From: Candidatus Bathyarchaeia archaeon
Lineage (GTDB): Archaea; Thermoproteota; Bathyarchaeia; Bathyarchaeales; Bathycorpusculaceae
Assembly (NCBI GenBank): GCA_041447175.1
Contig: CP166960.1
Span: 1,316,509-1,380,508 of the forward strand
DNA: 64,000 nucleotides
Reading direction: 5' to 3'
Shown here piece after piece: positions 34,936 to 42,833 of this stretch. The notes under the pieces are model-generated. The model was not told where the DNA came from. It saw only the letters and a list, made by a program, of their open reading frames with translations, and searched no databases. Numbering within the stretch: position 1 is the first letter of the stretch; every line of letters starts with the position of its first letter. The position numbers and the translations under genes are program-made.

Positions 34936-37154
34936 GGGTATGCGTACACTCCTGAGATGTCAGCTCCGAAAAACTTTTGATTCACTTCCGAATTTAATGC
35001 TGCAGGGTCGATGTCTGCGAATAGGGTGGGCTGACACCATTTAGCCCAGTAGAGGTAGCCGACCACACAGCGGATTCCACCTCGTGCAACCCAATCGCAG
35101 ACGTAGACCTTCCCGTTTTTGATGGCGTCAATATCACCCAAAGCTGGACGGTTCAGAATTGAGTCCCGAATAGCTATGAAGTCTGCTTCAACATGGTCAG
35201 GGCTGCTAACCATGTAAATTATGACTTCAGGGTTTTGCTCAACAACGAATTCCGCGCTCAGCACAGGAGCATATTCCGTCTGGTTTTCCGCAATGTTGAT
35301 TCCGCCTGCTTGGTCTAAGCCAGGAGTCACAAAAGTGTTGTAGGGCTCATACCATTCAAGCATCACACGCGGTTTCTGGTCTGCAGTCAAGTCCACTAGG
35401 CGAGTTTTGACCAACTCGTTGTAGTGTTGCACGTATTCAACGTATTCTTGGGCGATGTCTTGGCTGCCAACAATTGAAGCCATCGTGCTGACAAGTTTAC
35501 AGCTGAAGTCAATCACAGTCTCATTGGAGTGCGCAGTCGGCTCTGGGTCTGAGGGGTCCGCGATAAAGATGGGTACACCTGAGTCTCGCAGTTGATTCAT
35601 GAGCACCTCGTTGTAGGGCAACATGGAGTCCGCAAACAAAATGTCAGGCTGCAACTCCAAAATCATCTCCACGTTGGGCAAATATGAGTTATCGGCAACG
35701 GCTGGGATTTCAAGAACTGAAGGGGGAAGGGTTGAGCTCTTGTCGCGTCCAACAAGTTTGTCTTCACAGTTGAGGGCGCATAGAATCTCGGTTAAGCCGG
35801 AGTTTATGCTGACGATGCGTTCAATTGGTTGGTTCAGCGTCATTTGGGTGCCTGCGCCATCGGTGACGGTGATGATTTCGGGGTAGGCGAAGGTGTTGTT
35901 TATGGTTACGCCGTAGAATTTCTGAATCATTTCTGCGTGTACTTCGGAGGGGTTAATGTCCGCGAAGAGGGTGGGGTGGAACCATTTTGCTAGGTAAAGC
36001 AAGCCTATGGCGCGGCGGCTGACTAGAGCGGTGTTTTTGATGATGTAGACTTTGCCGTCTTGGACTGCTTTGACTTCGTCCATGCCGGCGCGGTTCATGA
36101 TGTTGCTTTGCAAAGTTGTGAAGTCTGAGAATTCTTCTCCGTCAAGGTAGGTGGACATGCGTAGGATTATGTCGGGGTTTTCGCCCAGGACGTATTCTGC
36201 GCTCATTTGGGGATTTTCTGTTGTGGCTGTTTCGGCGACGTTAATTCCACCTGCGGTGACAATCATTTCGTCGTAGGTGGAGTTTGGTCCTGAACTGAAC
36301 CAGTCCATGTACCATTCAAAGAAGACGGTGGGTTTTTCTTCGCGTGTTAGGTTGGCAACTCGTTCCGTGACCAGATTCTCGTAGTACGTCTCGAAGGCGA
36401 TGAGTTCTGCGGCTTTGTCTTCCGCTTCCAAGATTACGCCCAAGTTTTGTATGAACGAGTTGCGCCGTGGCGCCATGGACATTTCAATCATTACGGGTAT
36501 GCCTGCGTTGCGGAACATGTCTTGGATTTCATCAGAGAGACCTTCATCGGCAATGACCAAGTCAGGCTCTAATTCAAGAACGAGTTCGGGGCTGACGCTA
36601 AAAGAGGTCTCGGCGACCACAGGCAAATCCAGCACGGATTGAGGCACAATGGCTTCTTCGTCGCTGGAAAGTTCGCTGCGTCCCGCGATTTGGTCTTGGC
36701 AGCCTAAAGCACAGATGAGGTCGGTGCCATCGATAGCCACTATACGTGTTAATGGAAGGGTCAACTCGATGGAGGTTCCGAGTTTGTCAACTACTGTTAC
36801 GGTTTTTGGTTCGGGTGTAGGTGTTGGCGTTGGGGTAGGCGTTGCGGTTGGTGACGCTGTTGGTGTGGGGCTAGAAGTTGTGGTTGGAGTGGGTGATTGG
36901 GTGGTTGTTGGTGAGGGAGATGGTGAGGCGGTTGGAGAAGGTGAAGCGGAAGCAGTTGGGCTAGCAGTGGGTGCTACGGTGGGAGTAGCGGTTGGGGTAG
37001 CCGTTTGTGTTGGGGTAGGTGTTGAGGTGGGGGTTGGAGAGGGCGAGGGGGAAGATTCGGGAGAGGTGCTGAGAAGGGTGTATGACCCGTAAGCGGCGAC
37101 GCCGATTACTGCGGCGATAATTACAATAGCGATAATTGTAGTTGTTTTATTCAT
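34932..37154 (-). CDS. btuF: Tandem-domain cobalamin-type substrate-binding protein (BtuF-BtuF)
   Basis: 740 residues from the ATG at 37154, which follows a perfect GGAGGTGAT. Layout: a membrane helix ([19 protein letters not shown]), a ~100-residue Pro/Thr/Ser linker, then two complete BtuF/FepB-type binding domains. The first begins [20 protein letters not shown] and the second [18 protein letters not shown]. Both hold the paired patterns [12 protein letters not shown] / [12 protein letters not shown] and end in [19 protein letters not shown] / [20 protein letters not shown] single domain of ~280 residues is the norm. Likely membrane-tethered outside the cell, feeding BtuC. Confidence 0.85.
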   Translation of the reverse strand: MNKTTTIIAIVIIAAVIGVAAYGSYTLLSTSPESSPSPSPTPTSTPTPTQTATPTATPTVAPTASPTASASPSPTASPSPSPTTTQSPTPTTTSSPTPTASPTATPTPTPTPTPEPKTVTVVDKLGTSIELTLPLTRIVAIDGTDLICALGCQDQIAGRSELSSDEEAIVPQSVLDLPVVAETSFSVSPELVLELEPDLVIADEGLSDEIQDMFRNAGIPVMIEMSMAPRRNSFIQNLGVILEAEDKAAELIAFETYYENLVTERVANLTREEKPTVFFEWYMDWFSSGPNSTYDEMIVTAGGINVAETATTENPQMSAEYVLGENPDIILRMSTYLDGEEFSDFTTLQSNIMNRAGMDEVKAVQDGKVYIIKNTALVSRRAIGLLYLAKWFHPTLFADINPSEVHAEMIQKFYGVTINNTFAYPEIITVTDGAGTQMTLNQPIERIVSINSGLTEILCALNCEDKLVGRDKSSTLPPSVLEIPAVADNSYLPNVEMILELQPDILFADSMLPYNEVLMNQLRDSGVPIFIADPSDPEPTAHSNETVIDFSCKLVSTMASIVGSQDIAQEYVEYVQHYNELVKTRLVDLTADQKPRVMLEWYEPYNTFVTPGLDQAGGINIAENQTEYAPVLSAEFVVEQNPEVIIYMVSSPDHVEADFIAIRDSILNRPALGDIDAIKNGKVYVCDWVARGGIRCVVGYLYWAKWCQPTLFADIDPAALNSEVNQKFFGADISGVYAYP
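36793..37053 (-). repeat. Low-complexity Pro/Thr/Ser linker in the binding-protein gene
   Basis: GGNGTN-type repeats on the plus strand encode [14 protein letters not shown] residues between the membrane helix and the first binding domain. Confidence 0.85.
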
Positions 37155-37159
37155 CGATA

Positions 37160-39211
37160 TCACCTCCCCAGGTAATTGTTCCAAGTGATTTCTGGACCAG
37201 AATCTAAGTTGCTTCGAACTGCCGAAGCGATGGGGGCGGCGTTAAGCTCTTCTAACCGCAGATAGCGCCCTTTCATTTCGTCACAAATCTGCTTCACAAG
37301 CCCAAACGTCAGGAAACCTCTCTCGGTGTCGATGGCGATGGCTTTTACGCCTGCGTAGCCTATTTCGCGGGCTGCTGCTTTTGCTTCTTCGACTGGGTCG
37401 CCGCCTTTGAGAGGAACATTAGCGCGTCCGTCTGAAACCAACGCGATTAGGGGTATGGCTTCTTTGTCGCGTTGTAAGTGTTCTTTTATGGTTTCAAGCC
37501 CAAGGGTTAAGCCATGTGCCATAGGTGTCCTTCCACCGGTGGGTAACCCAGTGAGGAATCGTTGCGCAAGTTCTACGCTGTTAGTTGGAGGAAGCACAAG
37601 TTCGGCTGTGTCCCTGCGGAAAACAACCATACCCACACGGTCCCGCCGCTGATACGCATCAAGCAATAACGACAAAACTGCGCCTTTCGTGGCGGTCATG
37701 CGCTCCTCCGCAGCCATCGAGCCGCTGGCATCAACAACAAACATGATGAGGTTGCCGACTTTTCGTTCACGCACTTTTTGACGCAAATCCGTTTTCTCTA
37801 TCAAAAAGCCCTCAACATCGCCCGAGGCTGCTTTGCGTTGGCACTGAAATGGCGCGGCAACTCTTAGAGTAGCGTCAAACGCCAAATCTGTAACTGCACC
37901 TTTGGGTACAGCTGCTGCAACGTAGCGTCCCGTTTTTGAGCCACTTAGGCTTTTAGAACGACGCCCTGCGCCACTACGTTGAACTTCATCCAAAATTGGT
38001 TCAGAAATAGGCTTGACCTGATAGGGAGCATCTGCCTCAAAAACTGGTTCAGGTGCTTCTTCATCTTCCGATTTCTGCTCTTGCTCTTGATTTTCAGGGT
38101 TGCTATCCTGAGGAGCATCGTTCTGTTGCTGGGGTGGAGGGGGAGATTGCTGCTGTTGTTGTTTGTCGTGGTTTTGGTCCCATTTCTCGATGCTTTCTTG
38201 AATCTGTTGCTGCTCCAGTTTGGGCTCCTCAAAGGGTTGCCGTCTGCGCCTGTGCGCTAAAGCCAACTCTGCGGCTTCCTTAACGTCCTCTTCGAGAACG
38301 TCAGTTCTGCTGTTGTAGGCGGCGATGGTGCAGGCAGTCTTGTAAATTGTGATGTCGGCGCGGTGTCCGTCTACAGCTAAGTCCGTGCAGATTTGGGTAA
38401 TCAAATCCAGCATGTCATCGTTTAGCTTCACTTGAGGAAGCAACCGCGTGGCGTCTATGATTTTTTGGCGAATTTTCTCTTGATTTTCAAGTTGTGAAGT
38501 GATGAATTCTGTGGGGTTGTTTTCAAATGCGATTCGTCGCCGTACGATTTCGGCTCTTGCCTCGCGGTAGGGAATTCCTTTAACTTCCACGGAGAGGGCG
38601 AAGCGGTCCAGTAGTTGAGGGCGGAGTTCGCCTTCTTCGGGGTTCATTGTGCCGACGAGAACAAATTCTGAGGGGTGAATAAATGAGACGCCTTCGCGTT
38701 CTACGTAGTTTACGCCCATGGCTGCGGCGTCAAGCAATACGTCGACTAAGTGGTCGTCGAGCAGGTTAACTTCGTCGATGTAGAGGATGTTTCGGTTTGC
38801 TGCGGCGAGTATGCCGGGTTCGAAATGTTTTTCGCCTGTTTTGATGGCTTTCTCGATGTCTAAGGTTCCGACGAGGCGGTCTTCAGTGGCTCCTACGGGT
38901 AAGTCTACGACGGAGACTGCACGTTTCTCTGTTGAGAGTTGTATACCTTGGGTTACTTTAGCACTGCAGGCACTGCAAAGGTCTTTTGGGCGTTGGGGGT
39001 CGCAGTGAAAGGGGCAGTCTGAGACGACTTGAACTTCGGGTAGTAAGTTAGCCAAGGCGCGGACGGCTAAGGATTTGCCTGTGCCTTTTTCGCCTCGCAG
39101 AAGAACTCCGCCTATTTTTGGGTTAATTACGTTTAGGATTAGGGCGAGTTTCATTTTTTCTTGGCCGACAATTGCGCTGAAGGGGTATGTTGTTTTGTTT
39201 CGCCAGTGCAT
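37160..39211 (-). CDS. ChlI-ChlD fusion, putative cobaltochelatase/magnesium-chelatase ATPase subunit
   Basis: One chain combines the AAA+ subunit (Walker [35 protein letters not shown]) with a C-terminal von Willebrand A domain ([16 protein letters not shown], a MIDAS motif), joined by a Gln/Pro/acidic linker (~370-420). A Cys-rich insert lies in the AAA+ part ([19 protein letters not shown]). Such proteins drive metal insertion with a CobN/ChlH-type subunit; none is in the window. The start at the ATG before HWRNKTTYP is chosen because GAGGT lies about nine bases upstream; the longer frame would read through the operator. It is first in the chelatase-btuFCD-cbiZ operon, under the shared promoter element. 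Confidence 0.8.
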   Translation of the reverse strand: MHWRNKTTYPFSAIVGQEKMKLALILNVINPKIGGVLLRGEKGTGKSLAVRALANLLPEVQVVSDCPFHCDPQRPKDLCSACSAKVTQGIQLSTEKRAVSVVDLPVGATEDRLVGTLDIEKAIKTGEKHFEPGILAAANRNILYIDEVNLLDDHLVDVLLDAAAMGVNYVEREGVSFIHPSEFVLVGTMNPEEGELRPQLLDRFALSVEVKGIPYREARAEIVRRRIAFENNPTEFITSQLENQEKIRQKIIDATRLLPQVKLNDDMLDLITQICTDLAVDGHRADITIYKTACTIAAYNSRTDVLEEDVKEAAELALAHRRRRQPFEEPKLEQQQIQESIEKWDQNHDKQQQQQSPPPPQQQNDAPQDSNPENQEQEQKSEDEEAPEPVFEADAPYQVKPISEPILDEVQRSGAGRRSKSLSGSKTGRYVAAAVPKGAVTDLAFDATLRVAAPFQCQRKAASGDVEGFLIEKTDLRQKVRERKVGNLIMFVVDASGSMAAEERMTATKGAVLSLLLDAYQRRDRVGMVVFRRDTAELVLPPTNSVELAQRFLTGLPTGGRTPMAHGLTLGLETIKEHLQRDKEAIPLIALVSDGRANVPLKGGDPVEEAKAAAREIGYAGVKAIAIDTERGFLTFGLVKQICDEMKGRYLRLEELNAAPIASAVRSNLDSGPEITWNNYLGR

Positions 39212-39230
39212 GGGCTTTTTACCTCGCATG

Positions 39231-39245
39231 GTTGGATTATCCAAC
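39231..39245 (-). promoter_or_regulatory. Palindromic operator at the start of the chelatase/btu operon
   Basis: GTTGGATTATCCAAC is a perfect 7+1+7 palindrome, just downstream of the expected transcription start (about 39248) and upstream of the ribosome site. Core GGATNATCC is shared with four other sites, one of them with a mismatch. Confidence 0.65.
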
Positions 39246-39264
39246 TATCACGCGGACTATGTAA

Positions 39265-39282
39265 CTCGCTTTTTAATATAAA
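39265..39282 (-). promoter_or_regulatory. TATA region of the chelatase/btu operon
   Basis: Minus strand reads GGTTTATATTAAAAAGCG. The box centre at about 39274 predicts a start near 39248, placing the palindrome at 39231-39245 at the beginning of the transcript. Confidence 0.6.
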
Positions 39283-39315
39283 CCTTAGTTTAACCATAGT
39301 TAATAACAAGTTGAA
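39283..39315 (-). promoter_or_regulatory. Three tandem 11-bp repeats upstream of the chelatase TATA box
   Basis: On the minus strand TTCAACTTGTT, ATTAACTATGG and TTAAACTAAGG lie head to tail with exactly 11-base spacing, directly before the TATA box. Similar blocks occur at 40291-40323 and 59216-59248. Confidence 0.6.
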
Positions 39316-39368
39316 CAACAAGAGGTTAAGAAAAAAGCAAAAAACACTCACAAACCCACCAAAGAAAA

Positions 39369-39378
39369 CATATAAAAC
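39369..39378 (+). promoter_or_regulatory. TATA box of the cysteine-rich protein gene
   Basis: CATATAAAAC centred near 39373 predicts a start near 39399, at the end of the adjoining operator. Confidence 0.55.
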
Positions 39379-39388
39379 CCGACAAGGC

Positions 39389-39399
39389 TGGATTATCCA
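39389..39399 (+). promoter_or_regulatory. Palindromic operator before the cysteine-rich protein gene
   Basis: TGGATTATCCA is a perfect palindrome carrying the GGATNATCC core, 23 bases before the ATG at 39422 and at the predicted transcription start. Confidence 0.6.
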
Positions 39400-39421
39400 C
39401 AAAAACAGCAGAGGACCAAAA

Positions 39422-40099
39422 ATGGACTTAGTCATAGGCGCCGAAAAGACTCACGGTTGCGATCCCGTTGCATACCTCAAAGAAAAAAAACGAACTTTCG
39501 TTGTCGTGGACAAAAACTCCAACTCACCAATCATAAAAAAACACAACCTGCAAAAAGTGGACAAGATAAGCGGAGAAGGCAAGTTTTTTGTCCAAGGCGA
39601 TGTACCCAAAGCTCTCGCTCTTTTGGAAGAGCTAAAACCAGAACACGTGTTTGCCACTTCGCCGGTACATATCGTCGCCGAGTTCGCAAAAACTAAGTTC
39701 AAGTTGGAACGGTGGGACGAAGCAATAAGTCCGATTCTGCCCTATTTGCCTGCAGGGTTGATTTTCCGGGTAGGAAAAGGCGAATTAGTGCTCAGCTTCA
39801 ACCGAGACAAAGACTGCATTAAAAACTGTGAAGCCCCCGAAGTATTCACCCAAGAACAGCTCAGTAAGAGCTGCCCAGTAGGCCGCATTCGTCCCTGTAC
39901 AATGGACCAACTGATGCGTTATGCCTGTCCAGAAGGGGTTATCCTGTTTAGCCACAGCATGATGCCAGGTTTGGGTGCATTTAAGGGTGAAGAAATTCTT
40001 GAGTTCTTCGAGTGGGCAAAAAACAAGCAAAAGTTTGTTGTTGGAACTTCATGTAATTGTCACGGCGTTTTCTGGGGATTCAAAAGAAGCGAAGAATGA
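39422..40099 (+). CDS. Unrecognised cysteine-rich protein in the cobalamin island
   Basis: 225 residues from an ATG preceded by GAGG. The first half looks like an alpha/beta nucleotide- or ligand-binding fold (MDLVIGAEKTHGCDPVAYLK, FVVVDKNSN, HVFATSPVHIVAEFAK). The second half holds most of the eight cysteines: 132 and 136 (CIKNC), 151, 159, 169, and 211 and 213 (CNC), plus Cys13. This spacing could hold an Fe-S cluster or a metal. No family is recognised. The promoter carries the GGATNATCC operator shared with cobalt and corrinoid genes, so it is probably co-regulated. Since cbiJ was not found in the island, a role in the corrin pathway or in cobalt handling is possible but unproven. Confidence 0.7.
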   Translation: MDLVIGAEKTHGCDPVAYLKEKKRTFVVVDKNSNSPIIKKHNLQKVDKISGEGKFFVQGDVPKALALLEELKPEHVFATSPVHIVAEFAKTKFKLERWDEAISPILPYLPAGLIFRVGKGELVLSFNRDKDCIKNCEAPEVFTQEQLSKSCPVGRIRPCTMDQLMRYACPEGVILFSHSMMPGLGAFKGEEILEFFEWAKNKQKFVVGTSCNCHGVFWGFKRSEE

Positions 40100-40117
40100 A
40101 GCTGGAAAATTAGTTTG

Positions 40118-40260
40118 CCGCTGGGGCTAGGGTGGACCAGACCGTAGCCCCAACGGGTCTTGCTGACAGACGGCTTTCTACGATGGGCACGTTTGGAAGC
40201 CAAACCGTGACCTCAACGGAAACAGAGAGACCGACTGAGTCTCTGTACACGATTTGACTT
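40118..40260 (-). ncRNA. Candidate structured small RNA under the cobalamin-island promoter element
   Basis: A complete leftward promoter (11-bp repeats, TATA box, palindrome) points into this ~140-base gap between convergent genes. Within it are GGGGCTA/TAGCCCC (40123-40129 and 40145-40151, extendable by CCG/CGG), GTTTGG-AAG-CCAAAC (40191-40205, extendable to CAC/GTG with one bulge) and AGAGAC/GTCTCT (40226-40231 and 40239-40244). A 46-codon frame from GTG at 40250 to 40110 also exists but has no ribosome site and no recognised product. A small RNA is favoured; a short peptide gene or a dead remnant remain possible. Confidence 0.35.
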
Positions 40261-40261
40261 A

Positions 40262-40280
40262 TGGATGGATAATCCATCCA
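40262..40280 (-). promoter_or_regulatory. 19-bp perfect palindromic operator
   Basis: TGGATGGATAATCCATCCA is a perfect 9+1+9 palindrome, the longest version of the shared GGATNATCC element. It lies between the TATA box (40281-40290) and the predicted start near 40260. Confidence 0.65.
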
Positions 40281-40290
40281 AGTATTTAAA
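40281..40290 (-). promoter_or_regulatory. TATA box of the unknown leftward transcript
   Basis: Minus strand TTTAAATACT, centred near 40286, directly downstream of the 11-bp repeats. Confidence 0.55.
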
Positions 40291-40323
40291 ACCTCCTTTA
40301 ACTCAAGTTAAATTCAGGTTGAA
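40291..40323 (-). promoter_or_regulatory. Tandem 11-bp repeats, second occurrence
   Basis: Minus strand TTCAACCTGAA then TTTAACTTGAG then TTAAAGGAGGT, 11-base spacing. The middle part forms the palindrome TTTAACTCAAGTTAAA (40297-40312), identical to the one upstream of cbiM. Confidence 0.6.
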
Positions 40324-40348
40324 CACACTCGAAACGAAAAACACACCC

Positions 40349-41182
40349 TCAACAGGACGAGCACGCCCAATAACGGGCTAACGCCACCAGTGCATCTTCA
40401 AAAAGATGCTTATCAGGCACCACATCAACTTTAATTCCTAACTCAAGCAAAGTCTTTGCGGTCACGGGACCAATAGCAACCACAACAGCTTCACGATTTA
40501 ACAGTTCAACAAAGTATAGCACCGATGCCCCCGCATTCACCATATCCAACAGGTTCCTAACACACATTGAACTGCCAAAGACAATGGCGTCAACACGCCT
40601 TGCCGACAAATCAGCCAAAAACCGCACCGCCAAGCCATCGTCACCTGGAAGAGCAGACTCGTACACGTAAACCTCCTCCACAAACGCCCCAAGCATAACC
40701 AGTGCCTCATTTAAAGCTGGGCTTGCTGCAGAAGTGCGAGGAATACACACACGTTTACCCTTAACGCCGCGAAGCTTAAGAAGCTCCAAAACGCCCTCTG
40801 AAGTATAAGTTGAAGGAACAGCGTCAACCCTAATTCCGTTGGCTTGAAGTTCCTGCGCAGTCCGTGGACCAACCGCAACAACCCAACACTCACTAAGCCC
40901 AGCTTTCAGCCCGGTTAGCTTTTTCATACGCTGTGCAGCATCCCGAATGTGGGTTACACCGTTGACGCTCATGAAAATGACATAGTCAAATTTGCGCTCC
41001 GTTAGAGCATCAATAACGTTTTTTGTGGGGACATCGTTGTTGGGGGTCCTAATTTCTATTGTAGGCAGAAAGTAGGGTACGCCACCCATTTCCCGTATAA
41101 TTGTGGCTTCTTTTTCTGCCTGCCCACGTGGTCGAGTTATGGCTATGGTTTTTCCTTTTAGGGTTAGGTGGGGTTGAACCAT
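40349..41182 (-). CDS. hemD: Uroporphyrinogen-III synthase
   Basis: Closes and inverts ring D of hydroxymethylbilane to give uroporphyrinogen III. 277 residues, with the loose HemD pattern: ITRPRGQAEKEATIIREMGG near the start, FDYVIFMSVNGVTHI, WVVAVGPRTAQEL, VDAIVFGSSMCVRNLL and VVAIGPVTAKTLLELGIKVD. The start overlaps the cobA stop by 19 bases. Last gene of the leftward tetrapyrrole operon, consistent with its role. Confidence 0.9.
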   Translation of the reverse strand: MVQPHLTLKGKTIAITRPRGQAEKEATIIREMGGVPYFLPTIEIRTPNNDVPTKNVIDALTERKFDYVIFMSVNGVTHIRDAAQRMKKLTGLKAGLSECWVVAVGPRTAQELQANGIRVDAVPSTYTSEGVLELLKLRGVKGKRVCIPRTSAASPALNEALVMLGAFVEEVYVYESALPGDDGLAVRFLADLSARRVDAIVFGSSMCVRNLLDMVNAGASVLYFVELLNREAVVVAIGPVTAKTLLELGIKVDVVPDKHLFEDALVALARYWACSSC

Positions 41183-41913
41183 GAAAGTTTCCTGCCTAAA
41201 TTAACTACTTTGCCAACAACGATAACTGCTGGGGGCTGCACTTTTTGCGTTTGCGCCTCTTTTGCAATTGATTCAAGGGTACCCAAAACGGTTCGCTGGC
41301 GTTTAGAAGTTCCCCGCTCAATGATAGCTACAGGTGTGGATGAATCTAAGCCGCCCTCCAGCAGCGTCTGGGTTGTGGATGGTAAGGATTCGATGCCCAT
41401 GAGAATCACAATCGTATCAACCGCCCCTGCCAGCTGACTCCAGTTAACAACTCTCGCATCTTCGCCCGCTTGATGCCCTGTAACGATGGCAACCGAAGAA
41501 GCAAAATCCCGATGCGTAAGCGGAATCCCAGCGTACATAGGCGCAACAACAGCCGAAGAAACACCAGGAACCACCTCAAAAACGACATGGTTTTCTGCCA
41601 AAGCTTCCGCTTCCTCGCCGCCCCTGCCAAAAATAAAAGGGTCCCCACCCTTCAACCGAACAACGTTCCGCCCAGCCAGCGCCTTCTCAACCAGCAAAGC
41701 AGTGATTTTTTCCTGCGGCACCACATGATTACCTGCCTCTTTACCGACATAGATTTTTTCTGCGCTATCGGGGATGAGGCTGATGATTTCTTCGCTGACC
41801 AGTCGGTCATAAATGACGACTTCGGCAGTTTGTAACAGTTCAGCGGCCTTAAGCGTCAAAAGTTTTGGGTCGCCTGACCCAGCGCCGACCAAGAAAACTT
41901 TACCAATCACCAT
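41164..41913 (-). CDS. cobA: Uroporphyrinogen-III C-methyltransferase (SUMT)
   Basis: Adds two methyl groups from SAM to uroporphyrinogen III, giving precorrin-2. Motifs: VFLVGAGSGDPKLLTLKAAE, VVRLKGGDPFIFGRGGEEAE, and AGIPLTHRDFASSVAIVTGH. The start at the ATG before VIGKVFLVGAG gives 249 residues; the open frame runs 49 residues further upstream but only as read-through in the overlap with hemC (14 bases of real overlap). It branches the pathway to corrinoids and siroheme. Confidence 0.93.
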   Translation of the reverse strand: MVIGKVFLVGAGSGDPKLLTLKAAELLQTAEVVIYDRLVSEEIISLIPDSAEKIYVGKEAGNHVVPQEKITALLVEKALAGRNVVRLKGGDPFIFGRGGEEAEALAENHVVFEVVPGVSSAVVAPMYAGIPLTHRDFASSVAIVTGHQAGEDARVVNWSQLAGAVDTIVILMGIESLPSTTQTLLEGGLDSSTPVAIIERGTSKRQRTVLGTLESIAKEAQTQKVQPPAVIVVGKVVNLGRKLSWFNPT

Positions 41914-42832
41914 ATTTTTCTCTCCATTGCAACTCAATCTTTTTGGCACCCTGCTTTTCGAGGCTTGCCGCCACGGTTTTGCCCAATTGTTCGGCTTCAT
42001 TGATTTTTCCTGAGGCAAACGCTTCAATTTTGCTTTGCCCATCCAAAGTGAACATGACACCGCGAAGCGACAGCCCAGTTTCGCTTGCTACGCCAACGGC
42101 GCCTATGGGAACGCGGCAGCCTCCGCCAAGCTGCAGCATGAGGGTGCGTTCAGCGGTTACTTCCGCCCGTGTCTGCCAGTGCTCAACAGTCTGCAGAAAC
42201 TTTATGGTTGGGGAGTCATCTCTTCGGGCGACTACGGCTAAAGCGCCCTGCCCTGGAGCCGACGGAAACAGACTCAACGGAAACCGCTCAGAAATCCTGA
42301 CTGCCAGCCCCATCCGTTGAAGCCCCGCCTCTGCCACGATAACGCCGTCAACTTCGCCACTTTCAACTTTACGTATGCGGGTGTCAACATTGCCTCGGAT
42401 GGGTTGAACTTCAAGGTCGGGGCGTAAAAGTTTGACTTGAGCAAGTCTTCGGAGGCTTCCTGTGCCAATAACTGCACCTCTTTTGAGCTCGTTGAAGTGA
42501 AGGCGGTCTTTGGATATGAGCACATCACATGGTGAAGCCCGCTTGGGTACTGCTGCAACAACTGTGCCGGCTGCCTCCACCGTGGGGACATCTTTAAGGC
42601 TGGAAACAGCAAAGTCAACCTCTCCGTCAATAAGTGCTTGGTCGATTTCTTTTTCGAAAATGCCTCGGCTGTCTATGGTGAAGAGGGGTTTAGCGTTTTC
42701 TGTGTCACCCAACGTTTTAATTATTTTTAGGTCAAACTCCACATCTGGATGAGCCCGTTTGAGTTCTTCTAGGAACTGCTCAGTTTGCATCTTTGAGAGT
42801 TTGCTGCCTCGGGTGCCAACGGTAAACTTCAT
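41900..42832 (-). CDS. hemC: Hydroxymethylbilane synthase (porphobilinogen deaminase)
   Basis: Polymerises four porphobilinogens. It starts MKFTVGTRGSKLSKMQTEQF, the family N-terminus, with an upstream frame rejected. The dipyrromethane cofactor cysteine is present in QLGGGCRVPIGA (about Cys239), and AVSSLKDVPT supplies the conserved acidic and basic residues. 310 residues is normal. It follows hemL by one base in the leftward operon. Confidence 0.94.
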   Translation of the reverse strand: MKFTVGTRGSKLSKMQTEQFLEELKRAHPDVEFDLKIIKTLGDTENAKPLFTIDSRGIFEKEIDQALIDGEVDFAVSSLKDVPTVEAAGTVVAAVPKRASPCDVLISKDRLHFNELKRGAVIGTGSLRRLAQVKLLRPDLEVQPIRGNVDTRIRKVESGEVDGVIVAEAGLQRMGLAVRISERFPLSLFPSAPGQGALAVVARRDDSPTIKFLQTVEHWQTRAEVTAERTLMLQLGGGCRVPIGAVGVASETGLSLRGVMFTLDGQSKIEAFASGKINEAEQLGKTVAASLEKQGAKKIELQWREKYGDW

Positions 42833-42833
42833 T

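Noticed and set aside
40110..40250. 46-codon GTG frame under the regulon promoter
   Set aside because: Not annotated as a gene because it has no ribosome site and no recognised product; kept only as an alternative to the RNA interpretation.
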